The notes: generated from the letters alone by a model not told the origin. Counted from the stretch's first letter, positions 24,301 to 35,300 are shown. The stretch is 64,000 nt of DNA from Watersipora subatra (GCF_963576615.1 NC_088712.1:27433870-27497869); one strand, 5' to 3'. Numbers and translations: made by a program.

Positions 24301-27300
24301 CTTCATCAGAACACCTGATGATCATTCATGGCACACGAGACTATCAGGGTACTAGCGGCAATCCTCACTTCAATTTCAGGTCAAGGACAGCTAAGTGAAG
24401 GGTTGCGGGAGTGGTTATGTATGTCAAATAAGATACTGTACATATGTAATGGTCTCAGTAGAGATACAGGGCTAGTTTAACATAAACTATGTAGACCTTA
24501 AATTACCATAACTTGGCGGTATTTGTTTAGTTTTATATCGGTTTTCTAATTTTATTTTTTGTTACCCTCCTGTTTGTATTCTCACTTTCAGTAGATTAAA
24601 GCTAGCTCTAGCTAGTAAACAGTTTCGTAGATTTTTTAAATAGCTATTACTTATAGGCTTTCACAAATATTTCAAAGCCAATATTTGATCAAACTTGGAG
24701 GTTCAGATCAAGTAGAGGTTTGACTGTATGTAGAGGTGATCATAAGTAGAGGTTTGACTGTATGTTGAGGTGGTCATAACTAGAGGTTTGACTGTATGAT
24801 AAGGTGATCATAAGTAGAGGTTTGACTGTATATTGAGGTGGTCATAAGTAGAGGTTTGACTGTATATTGAGGCGGTCATAAGTAGAGGTTTGACTGTATA
24901 TTGAGGTGGTCATAAGTAGAGGTTTGACTGTATGTAGAGGTGATTATAAGTAGAGGTTTGACTGTATGTTGAGGTGGTCATAAGTAGAGGTTTGACTGTA
25001 TGTAGAGGTGATTATAAGTAGAGGTTTGACTGTATATTGAGGTGATCATAAGTAGAGGTTTTACTGTATGTTGAGGTGATCATAAGTAAAGGTTTGACTG
25101 TATGTTGAGGTGATCATAAGTAGAGGTTTGACTGTATGTTGAGGTGATCATAAGTAGAGGTTTGACTGTATATTGAGGTGGTCATAAGTAGAGGTTTGAC
25201 TGTATGTTGAGGTGATTTTAAGTAGAGGTTTGACTGTATGTTGAGGTGATCATAAGTAGAGGTTTGACTGTATGTTGAGGTGATCATAAGTAGAGGTTTG
25301 ACTGTATGTTGAGGTGATCAAAAGTAGAGGTTTGACTGTATGTAGAGGTGATTATAAGTAGAGGTTTGACTGTATGTTGAGATGATCATAAGTAGAGGTT
25401 TGACTGTATATTGAGGTGGTCATAAGTAGAGGTTTGACTGTATATTGAGGTGATCATACGTAGATGTTTGACTGTATGTTGAGGTGATCATAAGTAGAGG
25501 TTTGATTGTATGTTGAGGTGATCATAAGTTGATGTTTGACTGTATGTTGAGGTGATCATAAGTAGAGGTTTGACTGTATGTTGAGGTGATCATAAGTAGA
25601 GGTTTGACTGTATGTTGAAGTAATCATAAATCTATGATTTTACTGAGTGTAAAGCAAATAATTGGGTGGATTGCTTTTGCTTCCAGGCGTCCTGCAGAGA
25701 AACACGGGATTGGCCTGGCTGCGTTCTAACCTCAACGCTGACTTCAACCACGGAGTTGTCTACTTTGCGGATGATGACAATACATACAGTGTCAAGCTTT
25801 TCGCCGAAGTGGGTGTTTTATGATAGTACTTTTCATCTTTGATTATTAATTACAATGCAGTCATACCTTGACATACGAGCTGAATGCATTCCTGAGCACT
25901 GATGCACTGAGCTCATATGTCATATTGTTCATATATCTCAAAGCATTTCCTACATGATATAGCGAAATAAAAATTATCCATTCCTCTAAAAAGAAACACA
26001 TAAAACATGTATACAGTGGACCTCCGCCATGCAACGTTGATTCTTTTCAGTGTTGGCATTGTAAGGCGAAAATATTGTATAGAGCGGTAAAACCCATAGT
26101 AATTATCTACCGCAAACACTCCCTGGAAAAAACATCAAAATTTTATATAAGTACTGTACGTATCAAAAATTAGTAACAAAATAATATGTTAACCTTAGTA
26201 ACTATAGTTACCTACAGTAACTTTAGTGTATTTAGTTGTTATGTTCTGCAATAAAATGTAACATTACAATGTCATATGTGGAGTACATACCCTAGGGAGT
26301 TCTTACTTTTGAGACAGACGTATAAGAAAACTTCTGAATACTAAACACATACTTGAAGCTAAGTTTCAGTATGTATTTTACCAAATTTTGCCGTCTAAAA
26401 TCTTATCGTTTATTTGTTGCCGGTTTCGTTTTCACTATAACGAATAACGCTAAACTGAGAGAGCTAGCATCGTATCATTGTCAGGCGTTGTTGGAGGGAT
26501 TTCGGCGAATAGCATATCGACATCTTTACTATTCCGACGTGTTTAGCGAATCAACTGCCAAATTTGAACGTCGAAAGAAATTTTTGTTGGTGTCGAAAAT
26601 GGAGAAAGAAGTGTCGAATGGCTGGGACAAAGAACATCATTTTCTAAACCATAAGGCGAAAAAATCATGAAACCGAGACATTTTAATTCAGGGTGCACGG
26701 TATTGTAAAGGGAAATGTGTTTAAATTGTTGTAATTCACTACCTATGCTTACAAGGTAACAAATACCATCTTATGACTAAGAGCAAGCGATGCTGTTCTC
26801 AAACTTTTCGAAACTTAACATTTCGCATACTTGATCACCTAGCCGTCGCATTGAAAACCAGCTCAGATGCTCCTACCTCAAATTTGTCTCATATATTAAG
26901 GTCATCTCATGTGTCAAGGTCATCTCCTTTTTCAAGGTCATCTCATATATCAAGGTCATCTCATATTTCAAGGTCATCTCATATCTCAAGGTACTCACTC
27001 GTATGTCGAGTAATAACTGTAGTTCAAGCGCGACTACTAGGGTCTATGCCTATGGTATGCTACTAGCATAGACCTATAGCAAGGCTAGCATGTTCTAAGG
27101 CTAGACTTGCTATAGGTCTATGGTATATTACTATCATGACTTATAGCAAGTTTAGCCTGTTTTAAAGCTAGTTCAAGTGATTGTAAACAGTGTGTCTCTA
27201 TAGTGTCTCTACGCTCATTCTATCCACCAAAGTAGGTATACTCCATCTTGTACAAGATGTAATACTTATGTAATATTCCATTGTTTGTTTGGTCCTCTGC

Positions 27301-30300
27301 AGATGCGGGACACAAAGAAGGTCTCTGTCTGGCCTGTTGGCCTCGTTGGCAAACTGCGATACGAGTCTCCGCTGATAGAAGCTGGAAAAGTAAGGAAGTT
27401 TTCGTATATATCTGTATCCAGAATGAGGCTTGATTTTAGTAAGCTAGCGAAGTGGTTATTGCATGATGGTACAGTCAAACCTCTGCTCATCATCATTTTA
27501 ATATCAGAGATGCTTTAAAAATGATTCAATTCTCAAGAAATTAACAGTTAAATTTCGTATTATTTTCTTCATAGATCATGTAAAAATCTATTCATTTCGG
27601 TATTTAAGCGCGAATCACTACAATTCAATTGTAAATTTCATAGCTATCCTAACTCAAATAATTGGTTCAATTCAATTCACCCAAATAGACAAAAGCAATT
27701 ATATATATAAAAACAAGATATCAAAATAACAATAAACCACAATCACTAACTTACCTGCACCCATTTTGCTCAGCCCATTGAATATTGTATTGCAAATGAT
27801 CAGGCAGGTATTCATGAATACAAATAAAAAGGCCATGAATACATGTTCATGAACACAAAACAAAAAATATATAAGCATGAAAATAAACATATCGTAAAAC
27901 CTCTAATTGAACGACACTTCTATATGAATGCTTCCATTTGATCGCCGCTGTGAGAGAAGAGTTGAGAAATAGAGCGTCACCATGTAATTGAACGCCACCT
28001 CCATTTGGACAATCTTTGATTTTTACAAACCCATAATAGTTAGTGAAGTGTCCACAAAATCGTATTATTAATTAATCATTTACATCAATAACAATTAATT
28101 CTCTCGTCCAGCCTCAAAGCTTTTCGGTTTTTTTTTCATTAAAACTTTGAAAGCAACATCATAAAAATGGTTAATAGCTGTTTCAGGCTGATAGTAGTTT
28201 CTTGTTTAGTCTTGATACTTTGAAGTGCATTATATAACAAACTGATCACATTTACGATGGTAGATGAACAACAAGTTTAAGGGTAAAAGTTGCGTTTAGC
28301 GAGCAAAGGTTTTACACGGTACATTTGTATTAAATGCCACACATGAAAGTTTCGCTCTGCCAAAAAGTTTTTGGGCGCTAATAATGACTAATTCAGCAGT
28401 GTAGAGGAAGAGTTGAGATCAAAAGACATTGTGGAATGTATTGGACAATTAGAAGATGTTCGTTCCATTGAAAGCAACAACCAGAAATCAGCTATCTGAG
28501 CAAACGATGGAAATATTTTCGTTTTAAAAACGTTAATTTTTCTTTCTGCATGTAATATAAGTATGGTTCGTTTATGTTACTTTTTCATGATTATATGTTT
28601 GATCGTATATCATTACCGAACTTATAAATATGCAGATTTATAGCATATTATTTTTATAGCATCATTGCGGCGATAATCTGATCTTTCAATGGATCGGCGC
28701 TCATAACTCCACTTCTATTGCACATTAAAAGCTAGTTTTGGCTGCGAACTGTAGAAAACATATCAATGAGAGCAATGAGTTTTATGCAACAATGTTAAAT
28801 ATAGATATAAAATCTATCTTCAAAACGCTATTTTCACATCTAATTTCAAATCTGAGGCTGTTTGAGGACAGAGTCGAATGGTCCAGACTGACAATCCTGG
28901 CTGACTGGCAAACATTAACTGGAGTTTGGTGAGAAGTGAAGTAAGAAGATATAAAATCAAAATAAGTTTTCAAGTTTAAAATAAAATAAAAATTGAAAGC
29001 TCCAACAAATTGCAAAGTCGTTCACAGGCTATAATATCATCGTCGCAGGTTAAATGCAAGCAATAGATATCGAATGGTAGAGATATTTCTCAGCTCCTCA
29101 ATGCATATTTATTAAAAGGTCTTTGACAAGTTGGAGGTAAGTTAGCTGATTCATTGCATCCGAACTGATTAATATCGCCTCCACCGGAAGGTGAGTGCAA
29201 AATATAGGTGACATTCTTTTTGCCCATAAGAGAACCATCTTTATTTTCCCAAAATTTTGACAAGCCATTTGAAAAATACAACGCCAGCCTCCAATTGACC
29301 GTCACTGTAGAGGAAGGGTTGAAAAATAGAGCGCCACGGCGTTTAATTACAGGTTTTATGGTATTTTTCTGGAGGACTAGCATGCAAAAATTTGCATTTA
29401 TTTGCAAGGCAATCAAAATGACATAGCTAAACATATTGCCAGTACGTACGCAAGCCATAGAATTATACAATATTTGTATGTAATACATATCGAAGACAAG
29501 TGAAGTATATGCAGGGCCCATCTCTGGTTGATATACAAATTTACCAAAATGAAATACTTTTTTGTTTTAATAACATCTGTAACTACTACATAGTCGCAAA
29601 CCAAAAGGCAGACCTTGAAGAATTTTGACTGATGCTTCTTTTCAGAGTTGTCTCATCCTGTTACCAATTTTCACATAAAATTCAAGTTCTCTGCTCATAT
29701 GTTGAATACACTCTGTTTTGCTCACATTATTAAAATAGAAAAGTTCTCAAGTTAAGATTTGACCCACAGTAAAATCATCAAGTTACAGTTCCGTTTCATT
29801 TTTTTTCTGCGCTTCTGTAACATATTTAGTCATAATATATTCAAAAACCATGTCAACTTTGGTTTGGTGATAAACCTTTTGTCATGCTTCATTCAAGATA
29901 AAAATGTTGAAACACTTTGGAAAACAGATCTTGGAATCCATTAATTTGTTACATAGAGTTTTGACTGTATTATGCACATGTGGGTACAGAAGGCGCGTCT
30001 CTAATTTATTACCAGCGAATAGATAGAATACTGTCTAGCAGGTAGTGATGGTAGGTTTGTTTACATGTAGGTTTGTCACAAGCTAGCAGGGGACCTGCAA
30101 GCTAGCAGGGGACCCACAAGCTAGCAGGGGACCCACAAGCTAGCAGGGGACCCACAAGCTAGCAGGGGACTCACAAGCTAGCAGGGGACCTGCAAGCTAG
30201 CAGGGGACCCACAAGCTAGCAGGGGACCCACAAGCTAGCAGGGGACCCACAAGCTAGCAGGGGACCCACAAGCTAGCAGGGGACTCACAAGCTAGTAGGG

Positions 30301-33242
30301 GACCCACAAGTTAGTAAAGGACTCACAAGCTAGTAGGGGACATGAAGGGATGTCATTGTACGTAGTGATCATATTTCAGGTAATTGGCTGGCACACCTAC
30401 TGGTTTCGCAACGAGAGACCATTTGCTATGGATATGGCAGGATTTGCTGTCAATCTACATGTGATTCTCGAGGTAGGCCTCATTGATCCTCTTCTTTGTA
30501 GTTGTGATATTTTTATTATTATTGTAGGCTCCTGTATAACATAAACTAGTACCCTGGCAGTACCATGTGCCGTGTGAGATCATCACATGGAATAACTATG
30601 CGCACAGTTATTACACAATGCAGTAGAGTGGTCGGGTGGTGCAGGCGAATATCCGCTTTTGATTCTTATGCAATATTTTTCTTAGCCTCCAAGTTTGGCA
30701 TTGGATGAACAAATGAACATGTTTCTTATTATAGTAAAGATTTAACTGAACATAAAATTTATGTCTAGTTTTTGTTACGTAAGAAATTCCATACAAAATT
30801 CATGTAGCATAAGGTGTCAAGCCGGTGCAGGTTTCCGAATTCAATTCTAATAACAGGAGTACCATAGTCAACCTTGAAAGTATTGCTGTCTCTCTTGTTG
30901 CTCTTAGGAGAGAAAACGGTGTGTAGAATTATCAGGGGTATTTATTTTTTTGCTTTATTTTAGACATGCACATGAACTTTTATGTAATGTATTTTATCTT
31001 TCCAGTACAGTAATGCTTCAACTTACGAGTGCTCCAACGTACGAGAAACTTGAGATACGAGCCAGCTTTTAAGCAAGTTTTAGCACTAACATACGAGCCA
31101 TGTTTGAGATACGAGCGCGTGAGTCAGTTGCTAAGTATGCCGGAGGTGTTTTATGAGAACAGCATCACTCTGTATTTTTCAACTGCTCAGGTTATACTTT
31201 AGTACCGTGTTTTTTGGGCGCGATTTTCAGTGCAGAATTATGTGAATTAAAAGTACTTTGCGTAGACCGAAAGTTTGCCAGTAAAATGAAAGATGAAATG
31301 CAAAGAAAAAGCAAATGATAACAATTATTAAATGGAAAATTATTAAAAAATGTGCGAAGTGTGTATGCGCGATTGAGCTATCTCAGCAATATGACAGAAA
31401 TACATTCACAATTATCAAACAGAAGGATTTTATTCTGGGCATTTATTTAGTTCGCAAAAGGACTAACCATAGTTTCTAAACGACGCAGCGATCTTCACGA
31501 CCGCTGATGGAGAGACTGCTCAGGCATTGGATAAAAGATCAACAATTGGCCGGTGACTACGTAACTGAAACGATACTATGTGAAAAGGCCGGTGCTATCT
31601 ATCAAAACTATAAACATTCGGACAAGTTGGCTAGTGGTCATACATTTACCGTTTGTGACGACACCTGTGTTCGTCCTAATCGCAACATGTTGAAAGGGCG
31701 ACAAAGGCAAACGTCCTTAGATAGGTTTATCTTAAAACGGCCGGCTAGTCGTGAAAGCGAAACAAAGGAAACATTAGCTAACCAGCGAGAAACTTCAAAC
31801 TACCGTATGAATGCCGAAGAAATTTTAATTACGTTAAGTTAAAAATGAAAGTTTGCTTTTAGGTTTGCTTCTAAGTTTGTCTTTTAAGACTTTGATAAAA
31901 TCCAAATTTATCAAAGTCAACTGTTGTAATGAAGGATAACTCTCTATAACTCCCTAGGATATCTCCCTCTCTGGCAAATGCTAGCGTTAGCTGCTATTGT
32001 ATGTATTTAATTTTACATTTTAATTAATCTTATCTCCTTGCATTATTTTTTATTTGTTGCTTTTTAAAAGCTTATGGTAAGTTAGGACAATAACCAACAT
32101 GTTCTTTCTGTTACAATATCTTGTTTCGAGTATTTTATTTGCATTTTTTAGAGTATGGAAACCAATCAATATATATTTAATCGTTCTATATATAAATAAA
32201 TTGCACCAACATGCGAGTAAATTGACATACGAGCTCAGTCTCGGAACGCATTAAGCTCGTAAGTTGAAGTATAACTGTATAGATTTTACTGTTGAAAAAA
32301 GCAGTGAGAAAATCTAATTAAATTGCCATTGAAGGCGTGCGCTCCCCCTTAACTTAACGTAAAGTTACCATAATCACGGACAATAAAATAAATGAAAGCA
32401 GTAAGAGTGAAACAGGGCAGGTTGTCGATACAAACTCTTTACAAACCACAGTTTCTGTCCAATCATTAAATTAGGATGTTAACTTTAGTTTTTTCATATT
32501 TTCAAGTGTCAAAATGGGTGAGTTTGGGGAGATTTTAACAGATTTTACATGTATTTTACTGTTCATATAACATAAAATCCTATTATGTAAACTTGTGTAA
32601 GCGAGTTATTTTTGTTGTAGTGATGTCTACTGTATTTTAATTTAGAATATTACGTTATATGGCGATCTACAAATGATTTTAATTGTAGAACTCATTGGCG
32701 AAGTTTGACATCAATGCTAAGAGAGGCTTCCAGGAATCAGTCTTCCTCCAGGCTCTAGGAATCACGCTTGAAGATTTGGAGCCAAAGGCTAGCATGTGTA
32801 CAAAGGTAACTTTTTGTTTTGATTTCATCAGGTTGGTTTATTTCGTGTTTGCCAGGCAAACTCTGGTTCACCTTGAATCTTATTCAGTGATACACTTGAG
32901 TGATATACAGTAATACCTTGAGATACGAATGTCTCAACAGACAAGCAATTTGAAGTATGAGGAAAGTTCTGAACAAATTTTTTCCTTGAGACATGAGATA
33001 AATTTGAGATCTGAGATGGTTGTCAATGCTGTACTTATGTTTGCTGTAGTTGTTACTGTACTTTGAAGTAAGGTGGTTTTGTGTTTTTGACACCTTTTGC
33101 AGGTAACAAAAACCCAAATTGAAGTTGGCACATTTTGCAGGTTCTTGTGTGGCACACCAGGACTGAGCCAGCCAATTTGTCGAATGAGGAGAAGATGGAG
33201 ATGAAGGGCTACAAGAAGTCAGACTCACACGTAGAAGTGTGA
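15256..33242 (+). CDS. B3GAT3: Beta-1,3-glucuronosyltransferase (GlcAT-I-like), complete, 8 exons
   Basis: Exons 15256-15340, 18784-18971, 23012-23213, 25687-25808, 27303-27389, 30380-30472, 32689-32805 and 33141-33242 join in frame to 331 aa (human B3GAT3 is 335). Exon 1 encodes a short cytosolic end and a membrane anchor, so the protein is type II. A charged stem (residues about 40-75) precedes the GT43 catalytic domain, which begins [16 protein letters not shown]. Family hallmarks follow in order: WIVVEDSD, the metal/UDP-binding [29 protein letters not shown], the candidate catalytic Glu in GFQESVFL, and the terminal VLVWHTRTE. Known role: Golgi transfer of glucuronate from UDP-GlcA to Gal-Gal-Xyl, completing the proteoglycan linker. 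The paralogues B3GAT1/2 make a HNK-1 precursor and cannot be fully excluded. The introns are 0.3-4 kb and full of repeats. Confidence 0.93.
15387..16740. mobile_element. Foldback element, family B, copy 1 (intron 1)
   Basis: The ends read TACCAAAAACCCTCTTAATT and, on the other strand, TACCATAAAACCTCTAATTG. Inside each end is a block that includes GAACGCCACC-like and TTTTTCAACCCTTCTTC-like strings. It begins only 46 bp after the exon 1 donor. A TA target site is possible. Confidence 0.7.
16741..17614. other. Intron 1, no further feature seen
   Basis: AT-rich intronic sequence between two inverted-repeat elements. No exon or recognisable repeat boundary is visible. Confidence 0.5.
17615..18489. 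mobile_element. Foldback element, family A, second copy (intron 1)
   Basis: The inverted ends AGGTTGACTTGCAACAAAAT (left) and the same string on the other strand (right) are nearly identical, with similarity over about 140 bp. The interior shares CAAGATGGCTTCT and TGCTGCAGAAATTGTTCGCG with the copy at 10.2-11.1 kb. No transposase is seen. Confidence 0.8.
18628..18662. repeat. Short tandem repeat (CAAGTTGT type)
   Basis: About four copies of TTGTCAAG-type units just upstream of B3GAT3 exon 2. Confidence 0.8.
18784..18971 (+). CDS. B3GAT3: B3GAT3 exon 2 (stem and start of catalytic domain)
   Basis: The acceptor is TTCTTGTAG. It completes the split Glu codon and reads 62 more codons: a stem rich in Lys, Glu and Leu ([18 protein letters not shown]), then [16 protein letters not shown]. 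The first alternative acceptor 19 bases upstream (TTTTCAG) leads to an in-frame TGA and is rejected. The exon ends at CAG followed by GCTAGT, so the intron appears to begin with GC. Confidence 0.87.
19075..19510. mobile_element. Foldback element, family C, copy 1 (intron 2)
   Basis: The left arm (TTTGAGGTGATCTGACTGTC and AAGATTAAAATCGACAAAAC) is mirrored by the right arm (GTTTTGCCGATTTTAATCTT and GGCAGTCAAACCACCTCAAA). The spacer is about 200 bp. It shares interior sequence (GACAGAATAGAGACG) with the copy at 62.1-62.6 kb. Confidence 0.78.
19870..20717. mobile_element. Foldback element, family B, copy 2 (intron 2)
   Basis: The ends TACCGTAAAACCTGTATTTA and, on the other strand, TATGGTAAAACCTTTATTTG are inverted, and the subterminal GAAGGGTTGAAAAATAGAGC block is present. 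About 850 bp. Confidence 0.75.
20718..21429. other. Intron 2, no further feature seen
   Basis: AT-rich intronic sequence. A TTTAACCCTTTCAGCC string near 20967 looks like a single piggyBac-type end, but no partner is found. Confidence 0.45.
21430..22240. mobile_element. Mariner-like MITE with TA target site (intron 2)
   Basis: CAGACGGTTCCCAACCTACG starts the left end, and CAGACGGTTCCCTACTTACG is the right end on the other strand. Both are flanked by TA (21428-21429 and 22241-22242). Size is 811 bp. A near-perfect hairpin around ACGGTACATATG lies inside the right end (about 22163-22216). No transposase is recognised. Confidence 0.8.
23012..23213 (+). CDS. B3GAT3: B3GAT3 exon 3
   Basis: The acceptor is CTCTTGCAG and the donor GTAATA. 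It encodes [25 protein letters not shown] and DPNWLKPRG, which align in order with the human enzyme. Starts in phase 0 and ends in phase 1. Confidence 0.92.
24185..24250 (-). repeat. Possible tRNA-derived SINE trace
   Basis: The minus strand carries a good tRNA B-box, GGGTTCAAATCCC, downstream of an AGCTGGTGAAGCTGAA stretch. No complete cloverleaf is evident, so a functional tRNA gene is unlikely. Confidence 0.35.
24712..25627. repeat. 34-bp minisatellite, about 27 copies (intron 3)
   Basis: The unit reads GAGGTGATCATAAGTAGAGG then TTTGACTGTATGTT, with variants at the GTT/GTA positions. The array ends about 60 bp before the exon 4 acceptor. It carries the dispersed motif AGAGGTTTGACTGTA. Confidence 0.95.
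25687..25808 (+). CDS. B3GAT3: B3GAT3 exon 4 (DDD motif)
   Basis: The acceptor is TTGCTTCCAG and the donor GTGGGT. It encodes [16 protein letters not shown] and [18 protein letters not shown]. The three aspartates coordinate Mn2+ and UDP in the GT43 family. Confidence 0.95.
25857..25950. mobile_element. Tigger/mariner-like end fragment (intron 4)
   Basis: CAGTCATACCTTGACATACG resembles the ends of the Tigger-like element at 31.0 kb (CAGTAATGCTTCAACTTACG). No matching right end is seen nearby. Confidence 0.45.
26885..26995. repeat. 18-bp minisatellite, about 6 copies
   Basis: Units of the type AAGGTCATCTCATATTTC in intron 4. Confidence 0.85.
27303..27389 (+). CDS. B3GAT3: B3GAT3 exon 5
   Basis: The acceptor is CCTCTGCAG and the donor GTAAGG; 29 full codons, phase 0 at both ends. 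It encodes [20 protein letters not shown]. Confidence 0.94.
27890..29362. mobile_element. Foldback element, family B, copy 3 (intron 5)
   Basis: The left end ATCGTAAAACCTCTAATTGA and the right end (other strand) TACCATAAAACCTGTAATTA are inverted, with the GTTGAGAAATAGAGCG and GTTGAAAAATAGAGCG subterminal blocks. The interior resembles copy 1 in inverted order. Confidence 0.72.
30075..30345. repeat. 19-bp minisatellite, about 14 copies (intron 5)
   Basis: Unit CACAAGCTAGCAGGGGACC, decaying toward the 3' end. It stops about 35 bp before B3GAT3 exon 6. Confidence 0.93.
30380..30472 (+). CDS. B3GAT3: B3GAT3 exon 6
   Basis: The acceptor is CATATTTCAG and the donor GTAGGC; 31 codons, phase 0 at both ends. 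It encodes [19 protein letters not shown] and AGFAVNL, the region around the acceptor-sugar site. Confidence 0.94.
30547..30860. repeat. Interspersed repeat, possible SINE (intron 6)
   Basis: Starts TAGTACCCTGGCAGT, a string also found at 43.13 kb and, as TAGTACTCTGGCAG, at 63.75 kb. A weak B-box-like GTTTCCGAATTCAATTC lies near its end. Confidence 0.4.
31008..32277. mobile_element. Tigger/pogo-like element with internally deleted transposase (intron 6)
   Basis: TA flanks both ends (31006-31007 and 32278-32279). The terminal repeats are CAGTAATGCTTCAACTTACG and, on the other strand, CAGTTATACTTCAACTTACG. Inside, 31507-31842 (+) encodes 111 aa. Its N-terminal half ([32 protein letters not shown]) resembles the CENP-B-type helix-turn-helix of Tigger transposases. 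The C-terminal [14 protein letters not shown] resembles their tail. The DDE catalytic domain is absent. Confidence 0.72.
31507..31842 (+). pseudogene. Truncated Tigger-like transposase remnant
   Basis: A 111-codon ORF. It joins a helix-turn-helix-like segment directly to a C-terminal tail-like segment, with no DDE core. It starts inside the family's HTH region, so the N-terminal DNA-binding part is missing or lies upstream in decayed form. Catalytically dead by design; domain identity is judged from remembered family patterns. Confidence 0.55.
32689..32805 (+). CDS. B3GAT3: B3GAT3 exon 7 (candidate catalytic Glu)
   Basis: The acceptor is TTAATTGTAG and the donor GTAACT; 39 codons, phase 0. 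It encodes [20 protein letters not shown] and [13 protein letters not shown]. The Glu in FQES aligns with the catalytic base of human GlcAT-I. Confidence 0.94.
32909..33080. mobile_element. Tigger-like end fragment (intron 7)
   Basis: TACAGTAATACCTTGAGATA matches the left end of the 31.0-kb element. No right end is visible before exon 8. Confidence 0.5.
33141..33242 (+). CDS. B3GAT3: B3GAT3 exon 8 (C-terminus)
   Basis: The acceptor is ATTTTGCAG. It reads [19 protein letters not shown] and ends SDSHVEV with TGA at 33240-33242; human B3GAT3 also ends in IEV. No AATAAA signal is evident close downstream. Confidence 0.95.
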   Translation, partial: VLVWHTRTEPANLSNEEKMEMKGYKKSDSHVEV

Positions 33243-34299
33243 ATCACCTCAATTAGACTCTTCGTATAAAAACAGATATTTACTGTTCTCACAATCAGTT
33301 GGTGCTATATTCTCGTGCAGTATTACTTGTTAAGTTTTAAATTTGTGTCGCACACCAGAGATTACTCGTAGTATATCGGTCTAGTAATTTTAGGTATCAC
33401 ACAGAGCTACTGCCACCCAGCAGTAGTTCTGTTGCTCATAGAGGCAACATTGTTTTGTATAACCCCAATAATATTTGTTAGTAATAGGTAATAGTCAGTA
33501 ATATTTGTTACCAAATATACTAATTAACAGTTTCCTAGCTGCCCTGTGGTCATTCCCTGGAACCAGATGATGCCTAATTACCTAAATGCAGTGCCACCAG
33601 TTTCCCTGGGCTCTCGCAGCTGCTATAGAAACCCAGACTAGGGGTTGTTTGCTACGAAAGGTGTGAACAAGGCCCATATTTACAATAACGATAATAATAT
33701 TCTTGTACACAAACAAAAAGGTTGCCTGTTGAATTGTTTCATCATTATTTCTACTGCACTCTGTTTTGACTTTTGACATAATTGCAATCAGCCAATCGGG
33801 CATTATTTTTTATCCTTTGGTACTTTGTCATTGAAAAGTGGCAAAGCTGACCGCTATCTTTACACCCATTGGCTGGGTTCTGCTGTCTTTTTCATCGGCA
33901 TACAATACAGGAAGTGTAATCAGTTTATTGATGATTTATTGCAAATGTATAAAACTTTTTGATCAAAATTTGCCTGGATGGATGCTTAAAAGAGTAAGCA
34001 ATATTCTACAGTTGTCTTGTTCATCTCGGCAGCGAGTGTCTGGTCTGGCCTCAAACTCTCTGTTCATGAAAACTGTCTCATGCTGTCGAGATGTACAGTT
34101 GATTGTGAGGCATTTACCTGTCCCTCTAAGTAGTTCTAGGATAATCATAGGATACTGCAGCATTTGGCACAGACAAGCTTTTCTCTTTTCATTCTTACTT
34201 TTCCCACTGTACAAAACAATAGAGGTGTTAGAATCTTGTCATTTTGGTTGGCAAAGTTACTAGACATGGAACATGCTCAGGGATGTATTACAGCTATCT
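33243..34299. other. B3GAT3 downstream region
   Basis: No gene is recognised. Modest ORFs exist but lack splice or family support. Confidence 0.45.
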
Positions 34300-34975
34300 G
34301 TAGCAACCATAGCACAATCAGTTGTAACCATAGAGCAATCTGCAGTAATCATAGAGATATATGTAGTAACCATAGAGCTATCTGCAGTAACCATAGAGCT
34401 ATTTGCAGTAACCATAGAGCTATCTGTAGTAATCATAGAGATTTATGTAGTAACCATAGAGCTATATGTAGTAACCATAGAGCTATCTGCAGTAATCATA
34501 GAGATATATGTAGTAACCATAGAGCTATATGTAGTAACCATAGAGCTATCTGCAGTAACCATAGAGCTATCTGCAGTAACCATAGAGCTATATGTAGTAA
34601 TCATAGAGATATATGTAGTAACCATTGAGCTATATGTAGTAACCATAGAGCTATCTGCAGTAACCATAGAGTTATATGTAGTAAGCATAGCTGTCTGCAG
34701 TAACCATAGAGTTATCTGTAGTAAGCATAGAGCTATCAGTAGTAAGTATAGAGCTATCAGTAGTAACCATAGAGTTGTCTGTAGTAACCATAGAGCCATC
34801 TGCAGTAACCATAGAGTTATCTGTAGTAAGCATAGAGTTATCTGTAGTGAGCATGGAGTTATCTGTAGTAAGCATAGAGTTGTCTGTAGTAAGCATAGAG
34901 CTATTTGTAGCAACCATAGATCCGTTTGTACTAACCAGTGAGTTATCTATAGTAACCTTACACATGTAGCTATCA
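34300..34975. repeat. 21-bp minisatellite, about 31 copies
   Basis: Unit GTAGTAACCATAGAGCTATCT with variants. Because the unit is a multiple of 3, it gives repetitive ORFs of up to 222 codons on both strands, which are not genes. Degenerate units (ATAGAGTTATC) continue to about 35130. Confidence 0.95.
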
Positions 34976-35162
34976 TATGCTGCCCACATAGTCTTGTCTG
35001 ATGGCTACAGAGGCATTTTAAATTTCTAAGAGCTATAAAGCTATCACCATTGCTAAGAAACTTTTATTGCTAAACAGAGACTCCTCATTTATCACTCAGT
35101 TATTTTTGCTTCCTATAGAGTTATGCCCATAGAGTTATCTCTTGCTGCTACAGCAATCATTA

Positions 35163-35300
35163 AAGGTTGACTTGCAACAAAATTCACATTACAGTTATTT
35201 GGTATCAAAAGATTCACCATATCTTACTCTGTTGTGTTGTAGGTGCAAAATATTTGGGAATGTGATTACAAGCTCTTAAAAGCTCAAAAAGCTCAAAGCT
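35163..35300. mobile_element. Foldback family A, single end
   Basis: AAAGGTTGACTTGCAACAAA and the following 100 bp match the left end of the copies at 17.6 and 10.2 kb. No right arm is found, so it is a solo end or a truncated copy. Confidence 0.7.

Noticed and set aside
26353-26670. 105-codon ORF near a TACAGTGGACCTCC string
   Set aside because: Possibly transposon-derived, but no right terminus or recognisable domain was found, so no element is called.
34273-34941. 222-codon plus-strand ORF and overlapping minus-strand ORFs
   Set aside because: They are translations of the 21-bp minisatellite; every frame is repetitive and there is no splice or family support.
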